This document shows, piece after piece, positions 1 to 7,584 of a stretch of DNA of 40,649 nucleotides. Both the position numbers and the translations under genes were made by a program. The DNA lies in contig WJKH01000058.1 of NCBI GenBank assembly GCA_014729235.1, positions 1 to 40,649 on the forward strand, read 5' to 3'. Source of the stretch: Candidatus Dojkabacteria bacterium (GTDB taxonomy: Bacteria > Patescibacteriota > Dojkabacteria > SC72 > WJKH01). The notes beneath the pieces are model-generated. The model saw nothing but the letters and a program-made list of their open reading frames with translations, was not told where the DNA came from and made no database searches. How positions within the stretch are numbered: the stretch's first letter is position 1; the number at the start of each line of letters is the position of its first letter.

Positions 1-831
1 CACGAAGCTGAAATTGAATATGACTTAAAAAGGATAAATGAAATCTCAGAAAAGACCCCAAATATTTGTAAGGTCTCTCCATCAGAACCAAGTGTACACA
101 TGGCTGATGTTGATAAAGCTGGCGGAATTACTGCAATTATGGATGAACTGGGGAAAAAAGAGGGATTGCTCAATAAAGATGCCAAGTCCGTTTCAGGTAA
201 GACCATCGGAGAGATAATTGAGGGAAAATCTATCAAAGATGAAAAAATAATTAAACCAATAGACAAAGCATTTTCAAAACGAGGTGGATTAAGGATTTTA
301 TTCGGCAACCTGGCAGAGCAGGGCTCAGTTGTTAAAGCTGCAGGAGTCACAGAAAACATGAAATCATTTGAAGGCCCGGCAAGAATTTACGAATCTCAAG
401 ATGATGCCATGGCAGGGATAATGGACGGGGAAGTCCAGCCCGGAGAAGTAGTGGTTATCAGATACGAGGGGCCGAAAGGCGGCCCAGGGATGCAAGAGAT
501 GCTTTCCCCGACCTCCGCTATTGTAGGCCAGGGTTTAAGTGATAAAGTTGCGTTGATTACTGACGGCAGATTTTCAGGAGGTACCCGAGGAGCCTGCATT
601 GGACATGTCTCGCCCGAAGCAGCTGAAGGAGGATTAATAGGACTTCTCAAGGACGGTGACATTATAAAGATAGATATTGACGCAGGAATTTTGGAAGCAA
701 ATCTCGACAAAAAGATCATTGAGATGCGCAAGAAAGAAATGAAAGAATTTAAGCCTACAGTAAAAAGTAAATGGCTCAAAAGGTATTCACGCATGGTTAC
801 TAACGCAAGTAAAGGAGCTGTTCTAGAGTAA
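1..831 (+). CDS. ilvD: Dihydroxy-acid dehydratase, C-terminal part (5' end outside window)
   Basis: The reading frame is open from base 1, so this is the last ~276 residues of a protein of about 550. IlvD dehydrates 2,3-dihydroxy-3-methylvalerate and 2,3-dihydroxyisovalerate to the 2-oxo acids of Ile, Val and Leu synthesis, using an Fe-S cluster. Visible family signatures are [16 protein letters not shown] near the window edge, [25 protein letters not shown], and the C-terminal [18 protein letters not shown] with its active-site serine. It is followed after 25 bp by an aminotransferase and then ilvC on the same strand, so it is the upstream part of an ilv operon. The internal ATG at 100 is not the true start. 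Identification is very secure; only the 5' end is unknown. Confidence 0.96.
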   Translation, partial: HEAEIEYDLKRINEISEKTPNICKVSPSEPSVHMADVDKAGGITAIMDELGKKEGLLNKDAKSVSGKTIGEIIEGKSIKDEKIIKPIDKAFSKRGGLRILFGNLAEQGSVVKAAGVTENMKSFEGPARIYESQDDAMAGIMDGEVQPGEVVVIRYEGPKGGPGMQEMLSPTSAIVGQGLSDKVALITDGRFSGGTRGACIGHVSPEAAEGGLIGLLKDGDIIKIDIDAGILEANLDKKIIEMRKKEMKEFKPTVKSKWLKRYSRMVTNASKGAVLE

Positions 832-856
832 AAAATAATCTGTAACAACAATATTA

Positions 857-2047
857 ATGAATTACGAAAAGCTTTTTGCAGACAGAGCAGAAATAATGAG
901 CGTAAGTGCAATTAGAGAAATCTTAAAGGTTGTGAACCAGCCAGGAATGATTTCATTGGCGGGAGGAATTCCAGCTCCTGAAAGTTTTCCTATGGACATT
1001 CTGGAACAGCTTTGCAGTGACGTTATTAAAAAATACGGTGATAAGGCATTTCAATATGATCTAACCGAAGGATTTATCCCATTAAGAGAAGCTTTAGTTG
1101 GGTTTGTCGGGAGAAAAGGCATAGAAACAAAAGTTGACAATATAATGATCACAACCGGATCACAAGGCGTTCTCGATAGCATTGGAAAAATACTTTTGAA
1201 TAAAGGCGACAAGGTTGCAGTGGAGGCCCCCACCTACCTGGGAGCAATACAAGCTTTTAATCCGTACCTTCCGGAATACATAAGCATGGAAACTGATGAA
1301 GACGGATTGATTCCGGAATCTCTTGAAGGCACGTTAAAAAACCACAATATTAAAATGGTATACCTGGTGCCTACCTTTCAAAATCCAACCGGACGTACCA
1401 TTCCGATTGACAGAAGAAAGAGAATCGCTGAAATTATCAAAAAGAATGATGCATTTCTAGTTGAAGATGATCCATACGGCGAACTTAGATATCGAGGAGA
1501 TAAAGTGGCTCCAATTCAGACCCTGGCGCCTGATAATGTACTTTACACCTCAACTTTATCAAAACTTTTTGCTCCAGGCTTGAGAATAGGGTATTTTATT
1601 GCTCCCCCGAAAATTTCATATATGATGGTGATGGCGAAGCAAGGTGTTGATCTGCACACCAGTACCTTTAGTCAGGCTCTGGCCGCAGAATATATCTCAG
1701 CCGGTCATATGGACAAGCAAATTCCAAAGATCATATCTGTCTACAAACCACGCCAGGAAGCTATGCTGGAAGCCATTTCTGAAAATTTCCCGAAAGGTTT
1801 TAACTGGAGTAAACCCGAAGGCGGAATGTTCATCTGGGCTGAAGGCCCCCAAGGTGCAAATATGGAAGACATTTATTATAAAGCTATAAAAGAGAAAGTC
1901 GCCTTTGTTCCAGGAAAATTCTTTTATACGAAAAAAGGCCAGGGACTGGAAACAATGAGATTAAATTATTCAAAGGCTGATGAAAAGACGATTAAAGACG
2001 CAATAAAGCGCCTGTCCGAGGTGCTTAAAAGCGAAATTAATAATTAA
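857..2047 (+). CDS. PLP-dependent aminotransferase, class I, LysN/2-aminoadipate type (probable branched-chain aminotransferase)
   Basis: A 396-residue fold-type I aminotransferase. The N-terminus (SAIREILKVVNQPGMISLAGG..PAPESFP) matches the LysN/2-aminoadipate aminotransferase subgroup. The motif NPTGR lies near residue 177, the PLP-phosphate contacts VEDDPYGELRY near 202-212, and the Schiff-base lysine is K236 in TSTLSKLFAPGLRIGY. Enzymes of this subgroup are known to be promiscuous and to act on Leu, 2-aminoadipate and aromatic substrates. No ilvE is seen in the window and the gene sits between ilvD and ilvC, so I infer it performs the final transamination to Val, Leu and Ile. The start at 857 is 25 bp after ilvD, with no Shine-Dalgarno sequence. 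Substrate specificity is inferred from context only. Confidence 0.9.
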   Translation: MNYEKLFADRAEIMSVSAIREILKVVNQPGMISLAGGIPAPESFPMDILEQLCSDVIKKYGDKAFQYDLTEGFIPLREALVGFVGRKGIETKVDNIMITTGSQGVLDSIGKILLNKGDKVAVEAPTYLGAIQAFNPYLPEYISMETDEDGLIPESLEGTLKNHNIKMVYLVPTFQNPTGRTIPIDRRKRIAEIIKKNDAFLVEDDPYGELRYRGDKVAPIQTLAPDNVLYTSTLSKLFAPGLRIGYFIAPPKISYMMVMAKQGVDLHTSTFSQALAAEYISAGHMDKQIPKIISVYKPRQEAMLEAISENFPKGFNWSKPEGGMFIWAEGPQGANMEDIYYKAIKEKVAFVPGKFFYTKKGQGLETMRLNYSKADEKTIKDAIKRLSEVLKSEINN

Positions 2048-2071
2048 TTAACTTATTCATTATATTATTTT

Positions 2072-3130
2072 ATGGCAAAAATTAAATTTGCAGATCAAGA
2101 AGAAACTGTAGTAACACGAGAGGAATTTCCTCTGTCCAAAGCACAGGAAGTGCTGGAAGATGAGACAGTTGCCATTCTTGGTTATGGTGTACAGGGACCG
2201 GCTCAGGCTCTCAATATGAGAGACAATGGAATCAATGTAATCATTGGTCAGCGAAAAGAATCCAAATCTTGGGATAAAGCGATTGAAGATGGCTGGGTTG
2301 AAGGAGAAACTCTTTTCCCGATTGAGGAAGCAGCTGGGAGAGGCACAATCATTTGTTATTTGCTGTCTGATGCGGGTCAGGTTGCTGTTTGGCCAAAAAT
2401 TAAGCCCTACTTAACTAAAGGAAAAGCATTATATTTCTCTCACGGTTTCGGTCTTGTCTACAATGACCAAACAGGTATTGTACCCCCGGAAGACATAGAT
2501 GTAATCCTCGCAGCACCAAAAGGTGCCGGCCGCTCAGTGCGCGAAAATTATCTCAATGGATCAGGAATTAACGCTAGTTTTGCAGTCAATCAGGATGCTA
2601 CAGGCAGAGCTGAAGAAAGAGTCCTTGCTATTGGAATTGCTCTCGGAGCTGGATATTTATTTGAAACTACTTTTGAAAATGAGGTCTGGAGTGATCTAAC
2701 CGGTGAGCGTGGGATTTTGCTCGGAGCACTCGTTGGTGTTATGGAAGCACAGTTCAATACCTTGCGTGACAACGGTCATTCACCTTCAGAAGCATTTAAT
2801 GAGACAGTTGAAGAGCTGACTCAGAGTTTGATTATCTTAATGGGAAAAAATGGTGCTGATTGGATGATTGGAAATTGCAGCACCACAGCTCAGCGAGGTG
2901 CTCTTGATTGGATGGACAAGTTTAGAGATCGTGTTAGACCTTTATTTGACGAACTTTATGAGTCAGTAAAGTCAGGAAAAGAAACTAAACGGACTCTTGA
3001 CGCGAATTCCGATCCTGAATATAGAACTAAGTTGAACAAAGAACTTGAAGAACTAAGTAACCGTGAGATATGGAGAGCTGGAAAAACTGTTCGAGAGCTT
3101 CGTCCTGAAAACTGGCAAGAGGAGAAGTAG
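2072..3130 (+). CDS. ilvC: Ketol-acid reductoisomerase (class I)
   Basis: 352 residues, the normal size for a short class I KARI. It isomerises and reduces 2-acetolactate and 2-aceto-2-hydroxybutyrate with NAD(P)H and Mg2+. The Rossmann motif is GYGVQGPAQALNMRDNG near residue 37, followed by the cofactor loop IIGQRKESKSW. The helical C-terminal domain carries DLTGERGILLGALVG and FNETVEELTQSL, the region holding the metal-binding acidic residues. GYGVQGPAQAL and CSTTAQRGALDWM resemble Bacteroidetes enzymes as I remember them, which hints at lateral origin. It lies 25 bp after the aminotransferase and is the last gene of the + strand ilv group before a strong hairpin. The upstream leader is AT-rich with no ribosome-binding site. 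Confidence 0.97.
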   Translation: MAKIKFADQEETVVTREEFPLSKAQEVLEDETVAILGYGVQGPAQALNMRDNGINVIIGQRKESKSWDKAIEDGWVEGETLFPIEEAAGRGTIICYLLSDAGQVAVWPKIKPYLTKGKALYFSHGFGLVYNDQTGIVPPEDIDVILAAPKGAGRSVRENYLNGSGINASFAVNQDATGRAEERVLAIGIALGAGYLFETTFENEVWSDLTGERGILLGALVGVMEAQFNTLRDNGHSPSEAFNETVEELTQSLIILMGKNGADWMIGNCSTTAQRGALDWMDKFRDRVRPLFDELYESVKSGKETKRTLDANSDPEYRTKLNKELEELSNREIWRAGKTVRELRPENWQEEK

Positions 3131-3145
3131 ATCAGAAAAAATTAG

Positions 3146-3212
3146 GGAAGAGCCAAAAGCCTATCGCTAAGCTGAAAGTGAAATTAGCGATGGATTTGGA
3201 AACGGCTCTTCC
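3146..3212 (+). terminator. Long hairpin after ilvC
   Basis: GGAAGAGCC (3146-3154) pairs perfectly with GGCTCTTCC (3204-3212). An inner arm ATCGCTAA (3163-3170) pairs perfectly with TTAGCGAT (3184-3191), and CCAAA pairs with TTTGG between them, giving one almost continuous stem. There is no T-run after it, so it is not a textbook intrinsic terminator. It may end or stabilise the ilv transcript's 3' end. Confidence 0.55.
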
Positions 3213-3241
3213 ACTTAGAGAGACTTCAAATCTCAGAATTC

Positions 3242-3269
3242 TTGACAAATGCTTAGAATATTATATTAT
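3242..3269 (+). promoter_or_regulatory. Promoter of the Ile attenuator / threonine synthase-fusion unit
   Basis: A consensus -35 TTGACA (3242-3247), a 16-bp spacer and a -10 TATTAT (3264-3269). The predicted transcription start falls at about 3276, on or next to the GTG start (3277) of the leader peptide, so the leader would be read from a leaderless or nearly leaderless RNA. Confidence 0.65.
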
Positions 3270-3276
3270 TACCACC

Positions 3277-3333
3277 GTGCAACAAAAACAAATACTGAAC
3301 AATTCAATTATTATGATTATTGCCTCCACTTAG
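3277..3333 (+). CDS. Isoleucine-rich leader peptide (18 codons)
   Basis: An open frame GTG...TAG encodes (M)QQKQILNNSIIMIIAST. Five of 18 codons are Ile, four of them in the cluster Ile-Ile-Met-Ile-Ile at 3307-3321. The cluster lies just before the first arm of a set of mutually exclusive CTCC/GGGAG/CCTCCC/GGGAGG stems. Ribosome stalling on Ile codons would cover the first arm and free the second to pair with the third. A shorter start at ATG 3313 gives MIIAST, but it puts Ile at codons 2-3 and fits the promoter less well. This frame is too short for routine gene calling. The peptide role is inference from the architecture. Confidence 0.6.
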   Translation: MQQKQILNNSIIMIIAST

Positions 3334-3394
3334 TAGGGAGTTTTTGTGCATTTTTATGAAATGAATAAGACCTCCCAAATGGGAGGCTTTTTTG
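3322..3394 (+). promoter_or_regulatory. Transcription attenuator (Ile-responsive, predicted) with intrinsic terminator
   Basis: Region 1 is CTCC (3324-3327). Region 2 is GGGAG (3336-3340). Region 3 is CCTCCC (3371-3376). Region 4 is GGGAGG (3381-3386), followed by a T-run (3388-3393). Regions 3:4 with an AAAT loop form a canonical terminator, 1:2 form the anti-antiterminator, and 2:3 (GGGAG/CTCCC, 5 bp) form the antiterminator. The leader-peptide stop (3331-3333) sits between regions 1 and 2. The fusion gene starts 65 bp after the T-run. The same hexamers are used in the leu attenuator at 10237-10323. Confidence 0.65.
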
Positions 3395-3458
3395 TATAGC
3401 AGTGATACGATATAAAGATCAGGACTATTTAGAAGTTTAAATTTTTATTAGAAGTTTT

Positions 3459-5279
3459 ATGTACAAGCTCATATCAGCAAAAACAGGAAAACCTGTCGAC
3501 GAGAAAAATAGCGTTACTACGGACCCGGCAACCGGAAGTCCTCTCAAAGTCGTATACGATTATGAAGATATTAAAAAGCGATTAAATCCATACATGATTG
3601 AAACGACACCTATAAGCACGAGAAAATATCTCGATCTTTTCCCGATAAATGACTATGGAAACGTTGTGTCTTTGAAAGAGGGAAATACACCACTTTATGA
3701 AAGTGCTCGAATGGCGAAAGATTTGGGTTTAAATGAGCTTTACTTCAAATATGAGGGAGCAAATCCAACTGGTTCATTCAAAGATCGAGGCTCACTCGTT
3801 GAGGTCACGAAAGCTATTGAGATGGGGGCAAAAAAAATTATACTTGCTTCCACGGGGAATATGGCAGCATCAGTATCTGCTTTTTCTGCAAAGGCAGGAC
3901 TTGAGTGCTATATTTTCATACCGGAAGGCACACCACCAGGAAAATTGGCCCAGTCTCTTTCTTTTGGAGCAAAAGTAATCCAAATTCACGGAGATTACAA
4001 TACTGCTGCGACACTTGCAGAAAAAGTCGCCGAAAAATATGGATTTTTCCTGGCAGGAGATTATGCTTTTAGACATGAAGGCCAGAAAACACAAGGCTAC
4101 GAAATTATTGAGCAGCTATTATTCAAAGTGCCTGATTACGTTTTAGTCCCAACCGGAAATGGAATTAATATTTCCGCAATATGGACGGGTTTTGTTGAAT
4201 ATAAGCAATTGGGTTTTATTGACCAATTACCTAAAATGATAGCAGTTCAAGCTACAAATGTTGCTCCAATTGCAAAGAGGTACAATCAAAAACTCAAGGA
4301 GTTTGAAGTTGTTAAGAATCCTAAAACTGTAGCATCAGCAATTGCAGTAGGGGACCCGCTTTATGGAGAGATGGTACTCGACTTGCTGCGCGACTCAGAT
4401 GGGATAGCCGTCACAGTGTCTGATGAAGAAACACTGGAGGCACAGCACGAATTAGCCGTCAAAGAGTCAATTTTCACTGAGCCGGGAGGTGCAACTGTCG
4501 TTGCAGCACTTAAAAAACTCAAAGAGAGCGGGAAAATTCCGGAAAACAGTAGCTACGTATGTCTTTTAAGTGGCAATGGATTAAAAGACCCAATTTCCCC
4601 ACTTAAAATACTTGCCGATCCACCAACCATTTATCCGAATTTGCTGGAGGTCGATAAAATTTTGTCGTCTGAGATCTTGAATGTTCGTTCCTACGGTGCA
4701 AAGCAAAGGGAAGAAGTCATTTTCACAAAAGCTCCGGTAAATGGCGAACTAAAGAAAGTGTTGAAGAAGAATTTTGATTATGAGGCAGATGAAGAGTACA
4801 TTGAAGAGATTCGAGCTCAGGTTGCCAAATTTATTGCAAAAGGGAAAAGGGTTAACAGAGCCGATTTACAGTACATAATCGAAAATACAGTTCAGACCCT
4901 TATACCTGAGAGTGATAAGGTATTAAAATTACTTGATTTTGAAATAAAAACAGAGTATGGTCAATCACCTCAGGCTTGGGTAAAGGTCTCAGTAAAAGAT
5001 GAGGAGATTGAAGCTGAGTCACTTGGAACCGGACCGGTCGATGCGGCTATAAATGCCCTGCTGAAGGCTTGTAAAAACGGAAGTACAAAAGAAGTTGAGT
5101 TAACGGATTACAATGTGGCAATAAATACAAAAGGTACGGACGCTGCGGTAGACGTTAATATGACCCTTGAATGCAAAAAGCACGGGGAAAAGGTCGTTGG
5201 AAAAGGAACTTCCCCGGATATTATTCAGGCTTCAATAGACGCATTTTTGGCAGGATACAATGCGCTTCACAAGGACTAG
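3459..5279 (+). CDS. thrC: Threonine synthase-like PLP enzyme fused to a LeuA-type linker and regulatory domain
   Basis: 606 residues, against about 350-420 for archaeal-type ThrC. Residues 1 to ~410 are a fold-type II PLP enzyme: EGNTPLY near 74-80, PLP lysine K108 in NPTGSFKDRG, STGNMAAS, the glycine-rich VPTGNG loop, and LLSGNGLKD. Residues ~430-606 resemble the end of 2-isopropylmalate synthase: a linker-like helix pair (FIAKGKRVNRADLQYIIE) and then the PF08502-type allosteric domain (SLGTGPVDAAINALLKA, INTKGTDAAVDV, GKGTSPDIIQASIDAF). That domain normally binds Leu or Ile for feedback inhibition. The gene follows an Ile-codon attenuator and precedes ridA, which detoxifies the enamine/imine intermediates released by threonine dehydratase. 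I therefore infer an Ile-pathway role, either threonine synthase or a threonine deaminase-like lyase, under branched-chain feedback. The reaction itself is not settled by sequence. Confidence 0.85.
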   Translation: MYKLISAKTGKPVDEKNSVTTDPATGSPLKVVYDYEDIKKRLNPYMIETTPISTRKYLDLFPINDYGNVVSLKEGNTPLYESARMAKDLGLNELYFKYEGANPTGSFKDRGSLVEVTKAIEMGAKKIILASTGNMAASVSAFSAKAGLECYIFIPEGTPPGKLAQSLSFGAKVIQIHGDYNTAATLAEKVAEKYGFFLAGDYAFRHEGQKTQGYEIIEQLLFKVPDYVLVPTGNGINISAIWTGFVEYKQLGFIDQLPKMIAVQATNVAPIAKRYNQKLKEFEVVKNPKTVASAIAVGDPLYGEMVLDLLRDSDGIAVTVSDEETLEAQHELAVKESIFTEPGGATVVAALKKLKESGKIPENSSYVCLLSGNGLKDPISPLKILADPPTIYPNLLEVDKILSSEILNVRSYGAKQREEVIFTKAPVNGELKKVLKKNFDYEADEEYIEEIRAQVAKFIAKGKRVNRADLQYIIENTVQTLIPESDKVLKLLDFEIKTEYGQSPQAWVKVSVKDEEIEAESLGTGPVDAAINALLKACKNGSTKEVELTDYNVAINTKGTDAAVDVNMTLECKKHGEKVVGKGTSPDIIQASIDAFLAGYNALHKD

Positions 5280-5381
5280 TCGGGACTGAATTCGGTTAAT
5301 GAGCAAGTGAGACTAAATAAACGGGTAGTAAATCCGTTTCTTGTCTGCGACGCTCGGAAATAAATTAAAATTATGATTCTT

Positions 5382-5750
5382 ATGAAAACTGTATTCCCAA
5401 AAGGAACCAAAGTGGTTGGGCCGTATTCTCCAGCGACAATCAGTGGGAATCTTTTATTTGTATCAGGTCAAATAGGCATGGACAAAAACATGGATCTTAT
5501 TGATAATGATGTTACTAAACAGGCTCAACAAGCGTTAAAAAATCTGAAAGAGATTTTGGAAGCAGGAGGAAGCGCTGTTAATAAAGTTCTCAAGTGCACA
5601 ATATACCTAATAGATATTAACGACTATTCTGAAGTTAACACCGTCTACGCTGAATTCTTTGGCGATCATGCTCCTGCTCGCGCAGCGGTTGAAGTTGCAA
5701 ATCTCCCTAAAAAAGCAAAGATTGAAGTTGAGTGTATTGCAGAAATTTAG
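5382..5750 (+). CDS. ridA: RidA family enamine/imine deaminase
   Basis: 122 residues from the second ATG (MKTVFPKG); a start at 5373 would add three residues. It is a typical full-length YjgF/YER057c/UK114 protein: VVGPYSPA near the N-terminus, LLFVSGQIGMD, KVLKCTIYLIDINDYSEVN, the catalytic arginine in PARAAVEVANLPK, and the C-terminal KIEVECIAEI. RidA hydrolyses 2-aminoacrylate and 2-aminocrotonate, made by PLP-dependent dehydratases such as IlvA, to ammonia and the 2-oxo acid. It lies about 100 bp after the threonine synthase-like fusion gene on the same strand. This supports a nearby enzyme that releases such intermediates. Confidence 0.95.
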   Translation: MKTVFPKGTKVVGPYSPATISGNLLFVSGQIGMDKNMDLIDNDVTKQAQQALKNLKEILEAGGSAVNKVLKCTIYLIDINDYSEVNTVYAEFFGDHAPARAAVEVANLPKKAKIEVECIAEI

Positions 5751-5864
5751 GCAAGCCGTAGGTGTTTTTTTAGTTTTACTGATTGATGCCGAAAGTATAA
5801 ATAATCTTGCTGACAAGACTCAACAACAAAACCACCAGCGCAAAGCCACAAAAATACCCCTCCC

Positions 5865-6929
5865 CTAAACCCTCTCCACAACCAAATCACCCATCGCATC
5901 AGTCCCAACCACCAACTCCTCAGGAGTAGCCGCATCCTTAATATCCGGACCACGATAACCATCCTTCAAAACCTGAGCCACAGCATTATCGATAGCATCA
6001 GCCTCATCCTTCATGCCAAAACTCAGAGTCAGCATCATTTGAGCACTTAGAATTGCAGCCAAAGGATTTGCAATGCCCTGACCGGCGATATCCGGGGCTG
6101 ATCCGTGAATTGGCTCATATAAAGCAATTTCATTGCCCATACTCGCAGACGCCAGCATTCCCATGCTGCCGGCTATTTGAGAAGCTTCATCAGTCAGAAT
6201 ATCTCCAAACATATTTCCAGTAACAACAACATCAAACTGAGTAGGATCCTTGATCAATTGCATTGCTGCATTATCAACGTACATATGGTTGAGCTCGACC
6301 TCCGGGTATTCCTCTGCCACTTTAGTGACAGTCTCGCGCCATAATCTTGAGCAGTCCAGCACATTAGCCTTATCAACTGATGTAACTTTCTTGCGACGAA
6401 GCATAGCTGCCTCAAAAGCTTTCCTGGCGATTCTTTCAACCTCAGACACTGAGTATTCCATCGTATCGTGGGCTTTATTGTCATCTCGAGCCCTCTCGCC
6501 AAAATAAATCCCCCCAACTAATTCACGGAAAAAGACTATATCAGAGCCACTGAGCACTTCAGGCTTAAGTGAAGACGCCCCAAGCAACTCATCATAAAGC
6601 TTGATAGGGCGGACGTTTGCAAAAAGCTCAAATGTTTTGCGGATTTTTAGTAGACCCTGCTCAGGTCGAACCTTAAGAGTAGGGTCATTATCATATTTTG
6701 GATCACCGACAGCTCCAAACAGAATAGCATCGAACTTGCGACCTTTTTCAATTGTTTCTTCAGGAAGTGGCTCACCCGTAGCCTCGATCGCACAATGCCC
6801 CATGAGTGCATTATCAAATTCAAACTCATGTCCGAATTTCTCGGCCACTTTTTTAAGGACTTTTACGGCTTGTGGCACTACTTCTTTTCCTATGCCGTCT
6901 CCTTCAATTACTAATATTTTTTTCTTCAC
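5865..6929 (-). CDS. leuB: 3-isopropylmalate dehydrogenase
   Basis: 354 residues, normal length. It oxidatively decarboxylates 3-isopropylmalate to 2-oxoisocaproate with NAD+ and a divalent metal. Signatures: N-terminal VIEGDGIGKEVVPQ, the substrate arginines around VRPEQGLLKIRK and NVRPIK, RELVGGIYFGE, the metal-binding VVTGNMFGDILTDEASQIAGSMG, and the NAD-binding GSAPDIAGQGIANP. The start is GTG (plus-strand CAC at 6927-6929). It is the last gene of leuACDB, 43 bp after leuD. It converges on ridA with about 115 bp between them and no clear terminator. Confidence 0.97.
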   Translation of the reverse strand: MKKKILVIEGDGIGKEVVPQAVKVLKKVAEKFGHEFEFDNALMGHCAIEATGEPLPEETIEKGRKFDAILFGAVGDPKYDNDPTLKVRPEQGLLKIRKTFELFANVRPIKLYDELLGASSLKPEVLSGSDIVFFRELVGGIYFGERARDDNKAHDTMEYSVSEVERIARKAFEAAMLRRKKVTSVDKANVLDCSRLWRETVTKVAEEYPEVELNHMYVDNAAMQLIKDPTQFDVVVTGNMFGDILTDEASQIAGSMGMLASASMGNEIALYEPIHGSAPDIAGQGIANPLAAILSAQMMLTLSFGMKDEADAIDNAVAQVLKDGYRGPDIKDAATPEELVVGTDAMGDLVVERV

Positions 6930-6972
6930 CCCCGCTAACCTATAATAATTTAGATATTATTGACCTGGGCCA

Positions 6973-7563
6973 TTATTTGTTGAATCTACTTTCATACTCA
7001 ACAATCTTATCCTCGTTAGCCATTATAAAAGCCGTATCATCCTGACCCTCCATGATAGTCTGCTTGCGGAAAGGGTCAATCTCAAATTCAATCTCCGAAC
7101 CGTCAGGCATAACAACATTCTGATTGGCAAGATCGACAGTTATCTCAGCATCTGGATCAGCCTCAATGATAGAGAAGATCCGCTGCAACTCATCAGGAGT
7201 CACTTGAACCAGTAGCAATCCGTTTTTTAGAGAGTTTTTCTTAAAAATATCTGCAAACATAGAGGAAATTACAACTCGAATTCCGTATTGTACCAGTCCC
7301 CAAACTGCATGCTCACGAGAGCTCCCGCATCCGAAATTATCGCCGGCAACTATTATTTCGCGATTCTTATACTCTTCCTTATTAAAAAGCGAATCCGGAT
7401 TTTCGTTGCCACTTTCATCATATCTCCAATCCCGGAAGAGATTCTCTCCATAACCGGTTTTACTCACAGAAATCAGAAACCGTGCAGGCATAATTTGGTC
7501 AGTATCTACGTTTTTTTGCCTAACCGGAATACACTTTGAGATAAGCTTAACTAGTTTTTCCAT
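6973..7563 (-). CDS. leuD: 3-isopropylmalate dehydratase, small subunit
   Basis: 196 residues, full length. With LeuC it isomerises 2- to 3-isopropylmalate. The swivel-domain signatures are present: DTDQIMPARFL near residue 20, GDNFGCGSSREHAVWGL in the middle, and SMFADIFKKNSLKNGLL. It lies 21 bp after leuC and 43 bp before leuB in the same operon. The N-terminal stretch (LVKLISKCIPV) resembles Bacteroidetes LeuD from memory. Confidence 0.96.
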   Translation of the reverse strand: MEKLVKLISKCIPVRQKNVDTDQIMPARFLISVSKTGYGENLFRDWRYDESGNENPDSLFNKEEYKNREIIVAGDNFGCGSSREHAVWGLVQYGIRVVISSMFADIFKKNSLKNGLLLVQVTPDELQRIFSIIEADPDAEITVDLANQNVVMPDGSEIEFEIDPFRKQTIMEGQDDTAFIMANEDKIVEYESRFNK

Positions 7564-7584
7564 TTCATTAAATTATCATTAAAA

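Noticed and set aside
396-911. Antisense 171-aa frame over ilvD
   Set aside because: It lies fully opposite conserved ilvD coding sequence and has the composition of a shadow frame.
3240-3395. T-box riboswitch upstream of the threonine synthase-like gene
   Set aside because: I found no T-box bulge motif (AGGGUGGNACCGCG type) there or upstream of leuA; a leader peptide with pathway-specific codons explains both regions better.
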